The position numbers and the translations under genes are program-made. Shown piece after piece: positions 1 to 11,295 of a DNA stretch of 64,000 nucleotides (position 1 is its first letter; each line of letters begins with the position of its first letter). This DNA is from Undaria pinnatifida (Eukaryota; Sar; Phaeophyceae; Laminariales; Alariaceae), in contig JABAKD010000009.1 in NCBI GenBank assembly GCA_012845835.1, positions 7,219,413 to 7,283,412 of the forward strand. Reading direction: 5' to 3'. The notes under the pieces were generated by a model, which was given only the letters and a program-made list of their open reading frames with translations, had not been told where the DNA came from and ran no database searches.

Positions 1-779
1 CCTCCCCCGTCCCGCCCCGTCCCGTCCGACCCCTTGGCCTGTGTTCTTCATCTGTACTTGATCTTCTCCCCACGTCATAAGCGCCGTCTCGTGTTCGCTG
101 TTGCTGTTGTTATGGCCGTCTTCATCATTCCCGATATCGTCATCCATATCGTTTTCGTTAAATCTCTTTTTTTGAAGTATCTACGTATTTAAATGTGTCG
201 GTGTCCTTATCCTTGCCGTTATCGTTATGGTTGTCGTTGTTCTTACTGTTGTTATCGTTATCGTTATCGTTACCCTTATGTGTTACCGTTATCGTTACCC
301 TTATTGTTATGGTTATCGTTACCCTTGATTGTTATGGTTATCGTTACCCTTGATTGTTATCGTTGTCGTTACCCTTATTGTTATCGTTATCGTTACCCTT
401 ATTATTATCGTTATCGTTACCCTTATTGTTATCGTTATCGTTACCCTTGATTGTTATCGTTGTCGTTACCCTTATTGTTATCGTTATCGTTACCCTTGAT
501 TGTTATCGTTGTCGTTACCCTTATTGTTATCGTTATCGTTACCCTTATTATTATCGTCATCGTTACCCTTATTATTATCGTCATCGTTACCCTTATTGTT
601 ATCGTTGTCGTTACCCGTATTGTTGTATTATCGGTATCCTTGACGTTGTTGAAGTCATTGCCGTTACCCCTACCGTTGTCGCTGTCGTTGTCAATATCGT
701 TATCTTTATCGTTATCGTTATCGTTATCGTTGCCCTTACCGCCACCCTTATCGTTTCCATTATCGTTATCGTTGGGAAG
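1..779 (+). repeat. Intron with TCGTTA-type hexamer array
   Basis: About 190-775 is an imperfect array of GTTATC/GTTACCCTTATT words. The array forms the pyrimidine-rich tract ahead of exon p1. Bases 1-190 show nothing recognisable. The long reading frames over the array are low-complexity and are not genes. Confidence 0.85.
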
Positions 780-912
780 CCTGGCGTTCCTCACGTGCCG
801 GAGCGCGGACAAACCAGCTGCCGTACTGTTCCTCCTCCGGGAAGTGATACCGGCGGAAGACATGACCATCGTCTTCGTTGCCACCCGCCACCACGCCGAG
901 TTCCTCCATGAG
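780..912 (+). CDS. DDX54: DDX54 exon p1
   Basis: Starts after AG at 778-779, directly behind the hexamer array, and ends before donor GTAAAG at 913. It begins with one base completing a split codon. It encodes the start of the second RecA domain including motif IV ([17 protein letters not shown]). The acceptor is the least certain border because the upstream tract is repeat. Confidence 0.82.
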
Positions 913-3900
913 GTAAAGTTGGCGGCATGCGTGATAGACGGCGCCGGGGGGGCGGGGCGGGGGCGGGGGGTCGGAAGGCACTTGGCGCCAGCCGGGGGGG
1001 GGGGGGGGGGGGGGGATAATGCTAATGACCACGGCGGCTTGTGTCGCATGTTTTTGGGGTGAGCATTTCTTGGTGAGGCTGGAGTTTGCTGTAGAAATAG
1101 CGAGGGTGGGCAGCCTGCCACTCTTTGAAGAAAAGCCTACGTACACACTCTAACAAAAACAACGAGTCCTTTCTGTACTCGCAGTATTTTTCTGTTCGAA
1201 TGTTTTGTGCGGGGACTCGTCTGTTGTTTTGTTATAAGTTGCTTGTTTTTTTTTTCGGTTCCCTCTCATTTTCGTTGTTTTTTCTTAAATTTTGTGTCCC
1301 TCTCACACAGAATTAAGCTGTACGCTCGTGTTGGGGTGGGCGGTGTTATTTGCTGGTTTAATTGGCGCGGTGGCTCCTTTGTTTTCGTTAGTTTTCAGGA
1401 GCTTTTACCCCCTTGTCGACCTGTACGTATATGTATTCCGTTTGCTTTGCTCATGCTGCCGCTGTTGTTTTTGTTGTGCGTTCGCGCATCCTCCGCAGCT
1501 GCTGAAGGAGGCTGGCACGATGAGCAGCGTGGTGTACGGAGCCATGGACCAGGAGGCGAGGTCTATCCACCTCGACAAGTTCAGGAAGGGCAGGGTGAGC
1601 CCGTTGACGCCCCTTTGACAGACCGCTGCTGCAAGAGATGTCACGCGTGTTACGGTGGTGTAGAGGTAGCACTGTTTCGACAAGTATTTTCGTTGTGACC
1701 AGTCTCCTCACCCCCAAGGAAACTAGGCAACATTGTTTGGAAACCCCGGTCTTCTCACCCCCAAGGAAACTACGCAAACATGTTTTGGAAACCCAGTTGC
1801 GTTTCGTAGCTATGGGCTGTATTTCCTTAGATCATGGAAAATGTTCATCGAGCGGAGAGAGCAACACGGTTTCTCGAATTCGAGTTTTGGGGGTGAGGTA
1901 TGGATCTCCACAAAATGAGGAGCCCCCCCCAAAAAAAATGAAGAGGCTATGGTACGATCATACCGTTGCGTTGGACATACATATTCCACGTTCGCACCAA
2001 GAATTTCCACCTAAGGAACGAGGGTACAGTTAGTGCTCAGGGAATGCCACTGCAAGGAATACCCCATACTACTTCTAGGGCTATGCACGGGTCATGAACC
2101 GGGCCCGCGGATCGGGCCAGGACGGTTGAAAATTCTCGCGGGTCGAGTCGGGTCGGGTCGGGTCGGGTCGGGTCGGGTCGGGTCGGGTCGGTTCAAGAGA
2201 TGTTCGAAATCTCACGGGTCGGGTCGGGTCCGGTCGGGTCTGGAAGTTTCCAAGTATCACGGGTCGAGTCGGGGCACCCTGACCAGATCCAACAAGCGAG
2301 CGGTGATCCGACCCATGAGAAGCCCTGTTTGCTTCCATGTAGTTTGTCCAAAAGAAGTGCGAGTCCTATTGGTCCGAAAAAAGTTGTTGCGCATTCGGCG
2401 ACTGCGCCGCAAGAAACATCCCACACGAGCGACTCCGGGTACGTTTCCCCCTACCCAAAACGTGGGTTCATACTCTGAAGGGGCTGTGCTTTCGGCTTAA
2501 GTTTCACCCCTCGAGGGTTGAGCTTTTGAGCTTAGGTTAAATGACCGCGAGAGATTTGAGAGTTTTGGATGATTTGAGGAACTTTTAATGCGTTTGAGAC
2601 CCTCGGGGGTTGAGGTTTTGAGCTTAGCTTAGGGCCCAGATTAACGAAGAGCACGGAAAATCGTAATTCGATTTTTTTTTTTAATGAAGAATCCACGAAA
2701 ATTTCAACTTTGGTTCTTATCAAGGAACGGCGTAGTGCGTTCTAGGAAATACAAAAATTAAAAAAACGCAAAAGGGTCAACGAACACCCGTGGGCAACGA
2801 CCGAGGCGAGCGATGGCTCACGTCCTCCCCGGAGCGCCGCGGCTAGCGGCAGATCGTTTTGGCCGGCAGCGGCTTGGAGGCTATGGCTCTAGGCGTCTCT
2901 TGGATGGGCTGGCGCCACCCCGCCGCCCGACACGGGCAGCAGCGACGGGGATATAGCGGTCGAACTTCTGAGCGAAATCATAATGTGGTAGTTGGTCGTG
3001 CAACTTTCGAGGTGCAGGGCGACGAAAAACTGGATTTGCCGCGGTCTCGATTGTTTTCGAAGCGTCGCAGGCGGCCCACGCTGTGCTAAGGACCTTCGGA
3101 GGCCGCGCTGCGGCTGCTCCGGTGGTCCTACCTCTCGCAATGGTGGCTTCTCGCCTCTCAATCAGCCGACGACATGGCACCAATTCGCGTGGCCGGCTTC
3201 GGTTACACAGAACAAGCCATGTCTAGGTGGACAAACTCCCCAAATTGAATTTCAATTTTCGACGAAATTCGACCGAGAAAGTCTTTTTTTACTTTGTTGA
3301 ATTTGAATTTTCGTAATTATTCTGAGAATGCCTGCTTGGTGATTCATTTATTGACCAATCAGATGCAATTCAATTCTAAGAAAAAAAATCGAAATTCGAT
3401 CTGGCAAGTTCCTCGTTAATTCGGGCCCTTAAATGACCGTGAGAGATTTAAGAGTGTTTGATGATTTGAGGAACTTTTAAAGCTTTTGAGATGTTTGATA
3501 GGTTTGAGAGCTGTGGGCTTGCAGCAGGAGATCCTAGGCATGCTTTGAGTAGGAGGTTCTACCTGAACCTGCCGTAGGAATTCTAGCGTATGGGTGTGGC
3601 ATGTTTACTGTGGCAAGCCTGTGGCGGGCAGAACTGCTGTCTGCGACCGGGCGAGACTCTTCGTTCTAGCGTGATGGTTGAGCTTGTGCTGCCCCCTATT
3701 TTTTTTTTGCCGCTCAGGTGCTCTGTCTGTCTGTATGCCTTTATGTCTCTCTTTGTCTCTCCCTCCCTCCCTCTCCCCCCCCTTTCTTCCCTCCCTTTCT
3801 CCCTTCCTGTGTGCGTGTGTCAACGAATGCCGTAGACGAAGCTGCTTGTGGTTACCGATGTGGCCGCCCGAGGAATCGACGTCCCGCTCCTGAACAACGT

Positions 3901-6900
3901 GATCAACTACGCCTTTCCTCCGGCTCCGAAGCTGTTCGTTCACAGGGTGGGCCGTGCCGCTAGGCAGGGAAGGACGGGAACGGTGAGGGCCGCAATGGAC
4001 AACCGCTGCTGTAGTGCGGCGGTGCCATCCGGGTTAGGTTGTTGCCGTTGGTGACGGTGGTGGTCGGTGATAGGTGGTGGTGGTGGTTGTGATGCTGGCG
4101 GTGGTGGCTGTGGTGGTGGCTGTGTTGTTGTTGTTGGTGGTGGTGGTGGTGTTGGTGTTGGTTTTGGTGTTGGTGTTTGTTGCTGTGGTGGTAGTTTGGT
4201 TGTTATTGTCATTGTTGTTGTTGTTGGCCGTGGTGGTGTAACCTTTGAAATGCCTGACACCTTGCGTTTCTTATGCATGCCCCCCCCCTCCCCCTTCCCC
4301 CCCCCCAACCTCTTTTTGTTTTTTTTGGCTTGACCAGGCGTTTTCCATCGTCGACCCTGAAGAAATGCCGCACATGCTGGACCTACACCTTTTCTTGGGC
4401 CGCAAGCCTGTCAACGTGTACACGCCTCCTGTCGGGGACGACGGGGACGGAAGCGGAACCACAATCGTGGAAGGCGTCGGCAAGGGCGAGGGGGAGGAGG
4501 TAGGGGGTGGGCGAGCGGAGGGCGAGGGAAAGGCGATCGTGGGGTATGATGTGTCGGAGCTTACGCCGGATCTGGTCCACTACGGGAATTTTCCTCAACA
4601 GGTGGGTTTTCTCATCTATGCGCGTTGGCTATCGGGATGAAATGGACGTACACTACGATAGAAGTAGCTTTTTTTTGGCGAAAAAAAATGTTTTTCTGAA
4701 CGATGGGGCTAGTTAACCCCTTCAGAGCCCCCAAACCCCTCCCTATACTAAATCCAAGTAATTTTGTCCCCGACAACGGGTTTCCAGTTGCAAAGGCATT
4801 AAACCTTTTAGGGCCCCAAGGCCGTGCCCTATACTATCTCCAAGTAGTTTCGTCTCCAAAAATGGGTTTCCCAGTTGTACAGGCGTTATAACCCCGAAAT
4901 CTTTTCGGAACGTTCATCTTTTCTTCCGAAATGGTTTGTTTTTGTGTACTATTATTCCCAAGTAGTTTTGTTTGTTCATCGGGCTGCGCTTTCGTTGTCT
5001 TTCCTTCGTCGAAATCAGTTTTTGCCTTAGAGGGCTATAGTATTAATAGTATACTACTAGTAATACTACTAGTAATAGGGGTATACTATTAATAGTATAT
5101 TTTCGAAGTAGAGCTCCGAAAGTGGTCAGGAGCCTCGGAAAAAAAATGGGTTTGTACCGCTGTATCTACGGTAGCATGTGTCGAGGGGGGGGGGGGTGGG
5201 GGGGGGGAGCGGGGAGAGGGGAGGAGGGGGAAGGAGGAGAGGGAAGAGGGGAGGAGGGGGGAGGGAGGGGGATGGGGGGGGAGCGGGGAGAGGGGAGACA
5301 AGAGGAGGGAGGAAAGGGGAGGGGGAAGAGGGGAGGAGGAGAGGGGGAGGGGAGGGGGGGAGGGAGGGGAGGAGGAGAGGGGGAGGGGAGGGGGGGAGGG
5401 GGCGGGGAGGTACCCGAACGATGTTGTAGATACGGCGCTGTTGGCGGAGGGGTTGGAATGGTGAGGGTTCCACTGCTGTACCGCGGTGGCACCGTTCCGG
5501 GCACCTCGCTCTTGCTGCTATTGTCTCGCGCTCTCATCGCTGCTGTCGCCCCTTCAACTTTACAGGAATACAGTCATGCGACACTGCATGTAACCCCTGT
5601 AGAGCCCCAAAACTTTTCCCTATACTAATCCCAAGTAATTTTGTCCCCCGAACCCCCGAAACGGGTCTCCAGTTGCAATGGCGTTAGGTGCCCGGTATGC
5701 TACTGCTGTGTATGAGTATGTACCGGGTATGGCGTATTTTCTGGTTGTATGCAGATTGTAATGTAGTAGTACGAAAGCCATTTCTCCGGCTCGCGGTTCG
5801 AACCTGCTTGCTGCCCCGAGCGTCTTATAATGCCGCTCTGCTCGGAAGTAGAAATCAAGTTTTTTATTTCATTGTTAGTGTTCGAAGAGGTTGTTAATAT
5901 TTCCGGGCAGAGCGGTATACGTTTGGCGTACCATCTCGTCTTGACTGCGGAAGCGCTCTTATGCCCTCCCACCACTGCAATGTTAATGTTTATTTTGTGT
6001 TGAAAAGGTGATGGACGACGAAAACGAGTCGCTGAAGGAGCTATTGGAAAGGTCAGGCTCCAACCTCGCCGGCCTTCATCGGGTAAATGAACTTGCGGTG
6101 CCGTGTCGTGTCGTGTAATGTCGTATTTTGACGTTTGCATGTATGTTGATTTGTTGGTGCATTGATGCATTTATTGGTGTGTTGATGTTTGCATGTATGT
6201 ATCGGCGAGTTGGTGCGGTGGCGGTGGCGGCAGCGGTGACACTAGAAGTAGCCGTAGCAGGTGCAAGTTGCAGTAGCAGTGGCAGTAGCAGTGGCAGTAG
6301 CGGTGGTGGGTGGTTTAGCAGTGGCATTGGCAGGAATGGCGACAGTGGCAGTAGGCGTGACAGCTGTGGCCGTAATATCGGGCGTAACAGTAGCAGAGGC
6401 AGTAGCAGTAGGCACAATAGCAAGCTTAACAGTAGCAGTATCGACAGCAGCCGTGACAGTATTCCTAACATTAGCAGGAGCAGCAGAAGTAGCACCATCA
6501 TCTATAGCAGTATCACCCCTCATCGCAGTCATAACGCCTCCCCAAAACTCCCCCGTAACAAACCCTCTACGTCCCCCAAAACGCATCTGTGTATACTTAC
6601 CGTCTGCCGACGGTCAGGTGTGTCAGAACGCGATGAAGCAGTACAGGAGGACCAGGCCGGACCCTTCTGGTCGTGCCATCATCAGAGCCAAGCTCCTGGA
6701 CAGGGGGGAGACGCACCCCATCCTTGTCAAGTTTGAGGCAAGGGGGATGCACTCTGCCGCCGCGCACGCCGGTCGCAACGAATTTTTGAGGGCGATGTCT
6801 AGGTGAGGGACGGTTTGGGTCAGGGTAATGTTTGGGCCGGGTTGGGTTGGGTGTGCTTCGGTTACATTCGGGTGGTGTTAGCTTTGGGTTGGGTTTGCTT

Positions 6901-9900
6901 GGGCTGGGGCTGGGGCTGGGGTCAAGGGGCAACGGAGTGGTGAGGGCGATGTCCAGGTGAAGGGTGGGTCGATCGGCTAGCGTGGTGTTGGGTTGGGTTG
7001 GGGTGGGTTGGGTTGGGTCTATTGTGTTGGGTAAAGAATGGGTTACGATTCGGTTAGAGTTGGGGTTTAAGACCATATTTTGGTTTGGTTAGGTTGTGTT
7101 GGATTTGATTAGGTTACGTTAGGTTGCTGTTCCCTTACCTTTTCATGCTCACCTCAACAGCGCCTCTTTGGGTCACAGCGTATCTCCACCACCGCCCCCG
7201 CTGCCGGTGTTGCCGCCCCTATCTCTGCTCTGCCGCGTATACATACACAACACAACCGAAAATCGAACACAGCTTCCGGCCAAAGGAAACCATTTTCGAG
7301 CTGCTCGGCGGCGGTGGAACCGTGGCTAAGGGCGACATGGAGGAGGTCATGGGGGCGGTAAGAAAGAGGGCCCGCGTGCACCGCCTCCTTACGAGAAACG
7401 AAACTACACCGGGGGTAGAGGAGGCGAGGACAGCGGCCTCGGCCAACGTTGAAACCCCTCCTCCGCAACGAGACGGAGAACAAGGGGGTGGGGCTGAGGA
7501 GGGAGATAGTAGTGGTGGTGGTAGTCAGGGTGGAAGGGAAGGGACCCCGTCTGAGGCGGTGGTGAAGGGAGGGGATAATTCCGAGGGACGCCCGGGTTTG
7601 CCGGCGGATGGGGGCGGAAGCGTGTCCGCGAAAAGCAGCAGCAGCAGCATTAATGGCGGCGCGGCGGAGGCGATGGACGTGGAAGACAGGCAGGAGGAGG
7701 AAGGGGTGAGGGGAAATATTTCTGCCGCTGCCGGCACTAGAATAGGCAACGGTAATGGCGGTGGTGGTGCTGCTGCTACGGTGGGGGTAAAACGGAAACT
7801 ATCCCGCTTTGAGCGGAAGCGGGCGAAGAAGCTGGGCAAGGGCGGCGGGGGGGAGGCGGCACACGCGAAGGGGGGAGGGGACGCGTTAGCTGGCTTGGAG
7901 GATGAGTTGGACGAGGCTGCTGACGGGACGGGCGGGGGAATGGCGGCGGTGGGAGGCGCGGGGGAGGGGGGAGTTATGGGGAATGGGGGTCCCGGGCGGT
8001 TCGCTGATAAGTCATTCTACATTGGCTACGGCACAACGTAAGGAAAACGTGGCGTTGTTGTGGTCGTGCTGCTGTAGGGATGGTCCATGGCCGTGTGATG
8101 GGTTGTCTATAGCATGTTGTGGTGTACCCGTGGACCCGATGTTTTTGTCATTTTGATTTGAGTGAACAGTGTTGCAGCTGTTCAGTTTGGCTTCTGCTGT
8201 TCTTGTTTGTTTCCAGGTACTTGGAAGTACTGTTTGTTGTGTTTGTTTTTGTAGTGTTAATAGAACCGGCTTTCTATTTGGTGGTTGTGTTTTGTGTTTT
8301 GTGTTTGTGTGTTGGATCCCCTCCGACGGGTGCCTTAAGTTGTTGGTCTTCTTCCATTGTTTGGTGTTGTGTTGTGGTCGGTGCTATTGGTATGCTCATT
8401 TTTTTTCTTGTTGTTTTGTGGTTAGTTTTGTTGCTGTTGGTGCGTTTGTTGCTGCTAATGTTGTCGTTTCTGCCGCTGCCGTTGGTATGGTTGACCGGAT
8501 CGTGTTGATGTTGGTAGTCTAAAGTTTTCGCTTTTGCCGTCGTTGCTTTGGCTGTTTTTGGCGTCTTTATTTTCTTTTATTTCAGGGAGGAGTCATCGTT
8601 CGTGGAGGCGGCGCTACAGCCGCGTTCGGTGGAGAAGTCGGCGGATGGCTTCGCCGCGGGCCGTCTCGAGGTAAAAACCAAAAAAACGAAGCACTGAGAG
8701 AAAGGCGGGCAGTCAGATTGACATACCAGTCTGGGCACATGGTTGGACAGGCAGATTAAAAGACGCACATAATGCAGACAGAGGCACATGTTTCTTACGC
8801 CTGGCGTACTTGTTCGTCCTCGTCGTTACCGTTATCACCATCGTATTCACTATCGCCATCGATATCGCTTTCGGTGCCCGCCACCGTTAACGTTAATTAT
8901 ATCGGTATCGTCGCTATCCCTACCGCTATCATTATCGCTATCGTCATCGTTATCGCCATCGGTATCGATATCGATATCGCTATCGCCATCGTTATCGTTA
9001 TAACCATCGTTATCGACATGTCATTGCCATCGTCATCGTTATCGTCATCGTTTTCGTTATCGTTATCGTTATCGTTGTCAATATACACCGCCACCGCTAT
9101 CGTTATCGCTGTCAATGTCGTCGTCATCCTTATCATTATTGCCATCGTCACTGCTACCGCCACCTCTACCGCTGTCGCTCTCTTAGGAGGCCATTCTTGA
9201 CGTAAACCCTGATGAGGCGGTGGACATGGCCAAGAAGCAGCGCCTGCTGCACTGGGATTCCAGGAAGAAAAAGTTCGTCAAGACGACTTTGGCTGAGCTG
9301 AGCGAGGGGGGCAAGGGGGGCTCCAGGAAAATCAGAACAGAGAGTGGTAAGCTGCCCTGCCTGTCGAAACATCTACGCCACGTAATATTATGCCGCACCC
9401 TGTGCCAAGTGCAGCATCATTTTATTCAGCAGTAGTTACGTCACGTAGGATGTATATAATGCTGTGATTTTCGAGCGGTACTGTCGCCCCGATGGTCAAG
9501 TGGTTACCCTCGAATGCTGCTAGAGTTGGCCCTTGAGTTCAAGTCCCACGTGGGTCGGACTTTTGAGTTCATTTGCAAATACAGGAAACAAATCGAAGGA
9601 ATCGAACCCTGAGAGCGCATAGCAGCGTGAGTAAGCGCAAAATCGATGCGGGTCGACGAGGGAAGAACGGGCTGAATCATTCTCGCGATAAAATGAAGGC
9701 GCATACCGTAGTGGGGGAGGGGGGAGGAGAGGCAAGTGCCTGCTTAGTGACCCCGGATCTGCGTTGCATCTAGAGAGCGAGAAGGAGAAATAAAAAGGGC
9801 GGAGATAATTGCAGGGATGGAAAAAAACTAAACAAAATATCGGTACTTGTACAGTACGAATACCGCCTTATTGCTTCAGTTATCCCATCCCCCCCCCCCC

Positions 9901-11281
9901 CCCACCCTCGCCGTGAACGCCTCCCATCCTTCTCAAGGCGTCGTGGTGAGAGCTAAAAACGCCCCCCAGGGCGAAATCTATGCCAAATGGAAACGAACCT
10001 CTAACCGTAAGGTCGGGCGGGAAGGCGACGAGGAAGAAGGCCGAGGTGGTGGCGGTGCTACCCCGAACAACACCGGTGCGAGCACCAGCGGAGGTGGTGG
10101 TTGGGGCTCCGGTGGCGGCCGAGGAAGGCGCGGGGGGTGGGGGGATAGCGTTGGAGGTGGTGGGGCGGGTGGGAGTGCGGGTGGGGGGGAAGAGGCGGAG
10201 TGGAAGGGGGGCAAGGCGGGGACGAAGGGACCGGGGGGGAGGGTTGTGCGGGATGAGCTCAAGACGAAGGGGCAGATCCGGAAGTCGAAGGAGAAGGTGC
10301 GGGTGGCGGCGTCAGTTCTCAATTTTTGTGTGTGTTTCATCTTGTTTTTTGTGGCGTTAATAGTGCTTCGTTATGTTGTCATGGTGTGTTATTTTTTTTG
10401 TTGTGGTGCTTTTGGGTTTGTGGTGCTTTTGTTGCATGTTTTTTATGTGTCTTTGTTGCGCTGTTATGTTATGCCTTCGTGTTCAATGATGCTTTGTGGG
10501 GTGGGGTGTGGAGGGTTGGGTGTGGCAACTAAGAAACGCCTTTTGTTTTGCGTTTTTCGTATGCAGATGGGGCAGGGGGGCAGGGGGGTGCTGTCGTTTT
10601 ACGCGGTCGTGGTCGAAGGCGCGTGCATATGGTCACAAGCGTACGCGTGTGGTTTCATGTGGAAGGGTTGTCTGCGGTTTGGTATAAGAAGCAGAACATC
10701 AGCAGTCGACGTGAAGCCAATTTTGCTGAGGCCTTCGTTGGCCATAGTATGGTGTTGGTTCGTTTCGTGTTTATTTTACGCGTTTCTCGTTTTGTTTTGT
10801 TTTGGGTATTTTACTATGTAGTTGTTATCCATGTAGATGAACTAAAACCAACTACCTCCTCCCCCTTGAGCTCTCTCCGACCTCCGACCCCCCCCCCCCT
10901 CCTCCCTCCCCCCATTCGCTTCTCGCATACACACTGACACGAGCTCACCGCGCTCAAGTATCACTCACCATGTCTTGATTTTTTCTTCCATCGTTTTGTT
11001 TCTCGGCTCTCGCTGGAACGCACCAATTAACCGACCAACGGCTCGCCCGCCGAACCAACGAATCAACTAACCAACGATTCCCCCCCGCCGAATCAACGAA
11101 CCAACGAACGAATGAACGACCCCTCCAGGACGAGAACAAGCTGCTGAAGAACATGCCCAAGGCGAAGAGACGCGCCCTCTTGAAGAAGAAGGAAGAGAAG
11201 ACCGACCCCAGGAAAAAGGCGGTCAAGAGCCAGCTCCAGATGAAGGGACGGACAAGGTCAAGAATGAGGGTCAAGGTCTAA
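780..11281 (+). CDS. DDX54: DDX54/Dbp10-type DEAD-box RNA helicase, C-terminal part, 11 exons (5' end outside window)
   Basis: ATP-dependent RNA helicase of the DDX54/Dbp10 family, known from yeast and animals as a nucleolar factor in large-subunit ribosome assembly. The eleven exons join in frame into about 806 residues ending in TAA at 11279-11281. They carry the second RecA-like domain: motif IV area ([10 protein letters not shown]), motif V ([13 protein letters not shown]) and motif VI ([13 protein letters not shown]). The family-typical DLHLFLGR follows, then the Dbp10 C-terminal block ([46 protein letters not shown]) and a Lys/Arg-rich tail. Walker A, Q-motif and DEAD box must lie left of the window. 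Long Gly/Ala/Glu-rich inserts in exons p7 and p10 make it larger than the yeast protein. The exon chain is inferred from GT/AG consensus, frame and family order. Confidence 0.93.
1499..1594 (+). CDS. DDX54: DDX54 exon p2
   Basis: Acceptor CCGCAG just before 1499, donor GTGAGC at 1595, phase 0 on both sides. It encodes [20 protein letters not shown] and then [12 protein letters not shown], the segment between motifs IV and V where family members read (Y/S)xxLDxxARKxxLxKF. Confidence 0.9.
1595..2631. repeat. Intron p2-p3, left part: short tandem repeats
   Basis: 1702-1800 holds two copies of a ~45-bp unit (CACCCCCAAGGAAACTA...TTTGGAAACCC). 2130-2280 holds a GGGTC pentamer array inside a GGGCCCGCGG-flanked segment. 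2536-2600 (AATGACCGCGAGAGATTTGA...) recurs at 3431-3495 on the other side of the MITE. Confidence 0.7.
2632..3428. mobile_element. PIF/Harbinger-like MITE
   Basis: Terminal inverted repeats GGGCCCAGATTAACGAAGA and, at the right end, the complement of GGGCCCGAATTAACGAGGA. TTA sits on both sides (2629-2631 and 3429-3431). GGGCC ends and a 3-bp TTA/TAA duplication are hallmarks of PIF/Harbinger. 797 bp with no transposase frame, so non-autonomous. Confidence 0.72.
3836..3982 (+). CDS. DDX54: DDX54 exon p3, motifs V and VI
   Basis: Acceptor CGTAG before 3836, donor GTGAGG at 3983, phase 0. It encodes [20 protein letters not shown] and onward to [14 protein letters not shown]. The two arginines of motif VI that contact ATP are present, so the helicase core appears intact here. 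Confidence 0.95.
4338..4601 (+). CDS. DDX54: DDX54 exon p4
   Basis: Acceptor GACCAG before 4338, donor GTGGGT at 4602, phase 0. It encodes [20 protein letters not shown], the DDX54 signature just after motif VI, followed by a Gly/Glu-rich stretch of about 35 residues not usual in the family. Confidence 0.92.
5041..5094. repeat. AT-rich perfect inverted repeat
   Basis: Arms TATTAATAGTATAC (5041-5054) and GTATACTATTAATA (5081-5094) are perfect complements around a 26-nt loop that holds ACTAGTAAT repeats. The match extends a few bases outward with mismatches. Confidence 0.85.
5184..5412. repeat. G-rich polypurine tract
   Basis: About 230 nt of almost uninterrupted G/A (GGGGAGGAG words) on the sense strand of the DDX54 intron. 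Runs of three or more G at short spacing could fold as G-quadruplex or H-DNA. Confidence 0.85.
6008..6082 (+). CDS. DDX54: DDX54 exon p5 (75 nt)
   Basis: A short exon of 25 codons: [20 protein letters not shown] then AGLHR. The acceptor is AAAAG before 6008 and the donor GTAAAT at 6083, phase 0. It matches the helical linker after the helicase core in DDX54 proteins. Confidence 0.85.
6240..6500. repeat. GTAGCA/GTGGCA hexamer array
   Basis: Imperfect hexamer repeats GCAGTA/GCAGTG fill the intron between exons p5 and p6. Frames in both directions are low-complexity. Confidence 0.75.
6618..6802 (+). CDS. DDX54: DDX54 exon p6
   Basis: Acceptor GGTCAG before 6618, donor GTGAGG at 6803, ending in phase 2. 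It encodes [20 protein letters not shown] and then a [11 protein letters not shown] stretch, matching the QQYxRSRPxPS(x)ESIKRAK part of the family. Confidence 0.92.
6803..7272 (+). other. Intron p6-p7, GGGTTG-rich
   Basis: 470-nt intron with many GGGTT/GGGCT words in its first 300 nt. No other feature was seen. Confidence 0.7.
7273..8037 (+). CDS. DDX54: DDX54 exon p7
   Basis: Begins with one base that completes AGC (Ser) with p6 and encodes [13 protein letters not shown], the conserved (Y)RPxxTIFE(I/L) motif that opens the Dbp10 C-terminal region. A Gly/Ala/Glu-rich disordered insert of about 170 residues with a basic patch ([17 protein letters not shown]) follows, then [12 protein letters not shown]. 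The donor is GTAAGG at 8038. Confidence 0.93.
8038..8585 (+). other. Intron p7-p8, T/G-rich
   Basis: Strongly T/G-biased intron (TTTTGTG words) with no recognisable element. The bias follows the direction of transcription. Confidence 0.75.
8586..8670 (+). CDS. DDX54: DDX54 exon p8
   Basis: Acceptor TTTCAG before 8586. The first base completes ACG (Thr) with p7. It encodes [20 protein letters not shown] and GFAAGRLE, and the donor is GTAAAA at 8671. It corresponds to the short spacer between the FYI motif and the basic WD(x)KKKKFV motif. Confidence 0.85.
8815..9185 (+). repeat. Hexamer array TCGTTA/TCGCTA ahead of exon p9
   Basis: Same repeat family as at 190-775, here with more CATCG and TATCG variants. 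It runs up to the CTCTTAG acceptor of p9. Confidence 0.85.
9187..9346 (+). CDS. DDX54: DDX54 exon p9
   Basis: Acceptor CTCTTAG before 9187, donor GTAAGC at 9347, ending in phase 1. It encodes [20 protein letters not shown] and ends at RKIRTESG, both diagnostic of the DDX54 C-terminus. The hexamer array runs right up to this acceptor. Confidence 0.93.
9488..9567 (+). other. tRNA-like relic or SINE head
   Basis: Contains TGGTCAAGTGG (an A-box match) and, about 37 nt on, GAGTTCAAGTCCC (near a B box). The T stem and acceptor stem do not pair properly, so it is not a working tRNA. It sits in the p9-p10 intron. Confidence 0.45.
9938..10296 (+). CDS. DDX54: DDX54 exon p10
   Basis: Acceptor CTCAAG before 9938 behind a C-rich tract. 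Two bases complete a Gly codon. It encodes [14 protein letters not shown] (the family's YxKWK motif), a Gly-rich disordered insert and [16 protein letters not shown]. The donor GTGCGG at 10297 is weak but keeps the frame into p11. Confidence 0.86.
10297..11128 (+). other. Intron p10-p11
   Basis: 832 nt, first T/G-rich, then C-rich (10850-10925), then AACGAACCAAC-type short repeats (11010-11120) up to the acceptor. No gene seen. Confidence 0.75.
11129..11281 (+). CDS. DDX54: DDX54 exon p11, C-terminus and stop
   Basis: Acceptor CTCCAG before 11129. It encodes [20 protein letters not shown] and a Lys/Arg-rich tail ending SRMRVKV, with stop TAA at 11279-11281. A basic nucleolar-type tail is usual for this family. 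Confidence 0.93.
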   Translation, partial: DENKLLKNMPKAKRRALLKKKEEKTDPRKKAVKSQLQMKGRTRSRMRVKV

Positions 11282-11295
11282 CTCAGCAGCCCCCC

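Larger units (their letters stand above)
4711..5690. repeat. Three copies of a ~95-bp repeat plus hairpin and purine tract in intron p4-p5
   Basis: Copies at about 4711-4795, 4800-4890 and 5588-5690 share CCCTATACTAnnnCCAAGTAATTTTGTCnCC and GGGTnTCCAGTTG. Between them lie an AT-rich hairpin (5041-5094) and a nearly pure G/A tract (5184-5412). Confidence 0.7.

Noticed and set aside
193..1062. Long + strand frames rich in Leu/Ser/Tyr over the hexamer array
   Set aside because: They are produced by TCGTTA-type repeats in several frames at once. Only the last part (from 780) matches the helicase and is used as exon p1.
9488..9567. Functional tRNA gene
   Set aside because: Acceptor and T stems do not pair and no clear anticodon loop can be drawn.
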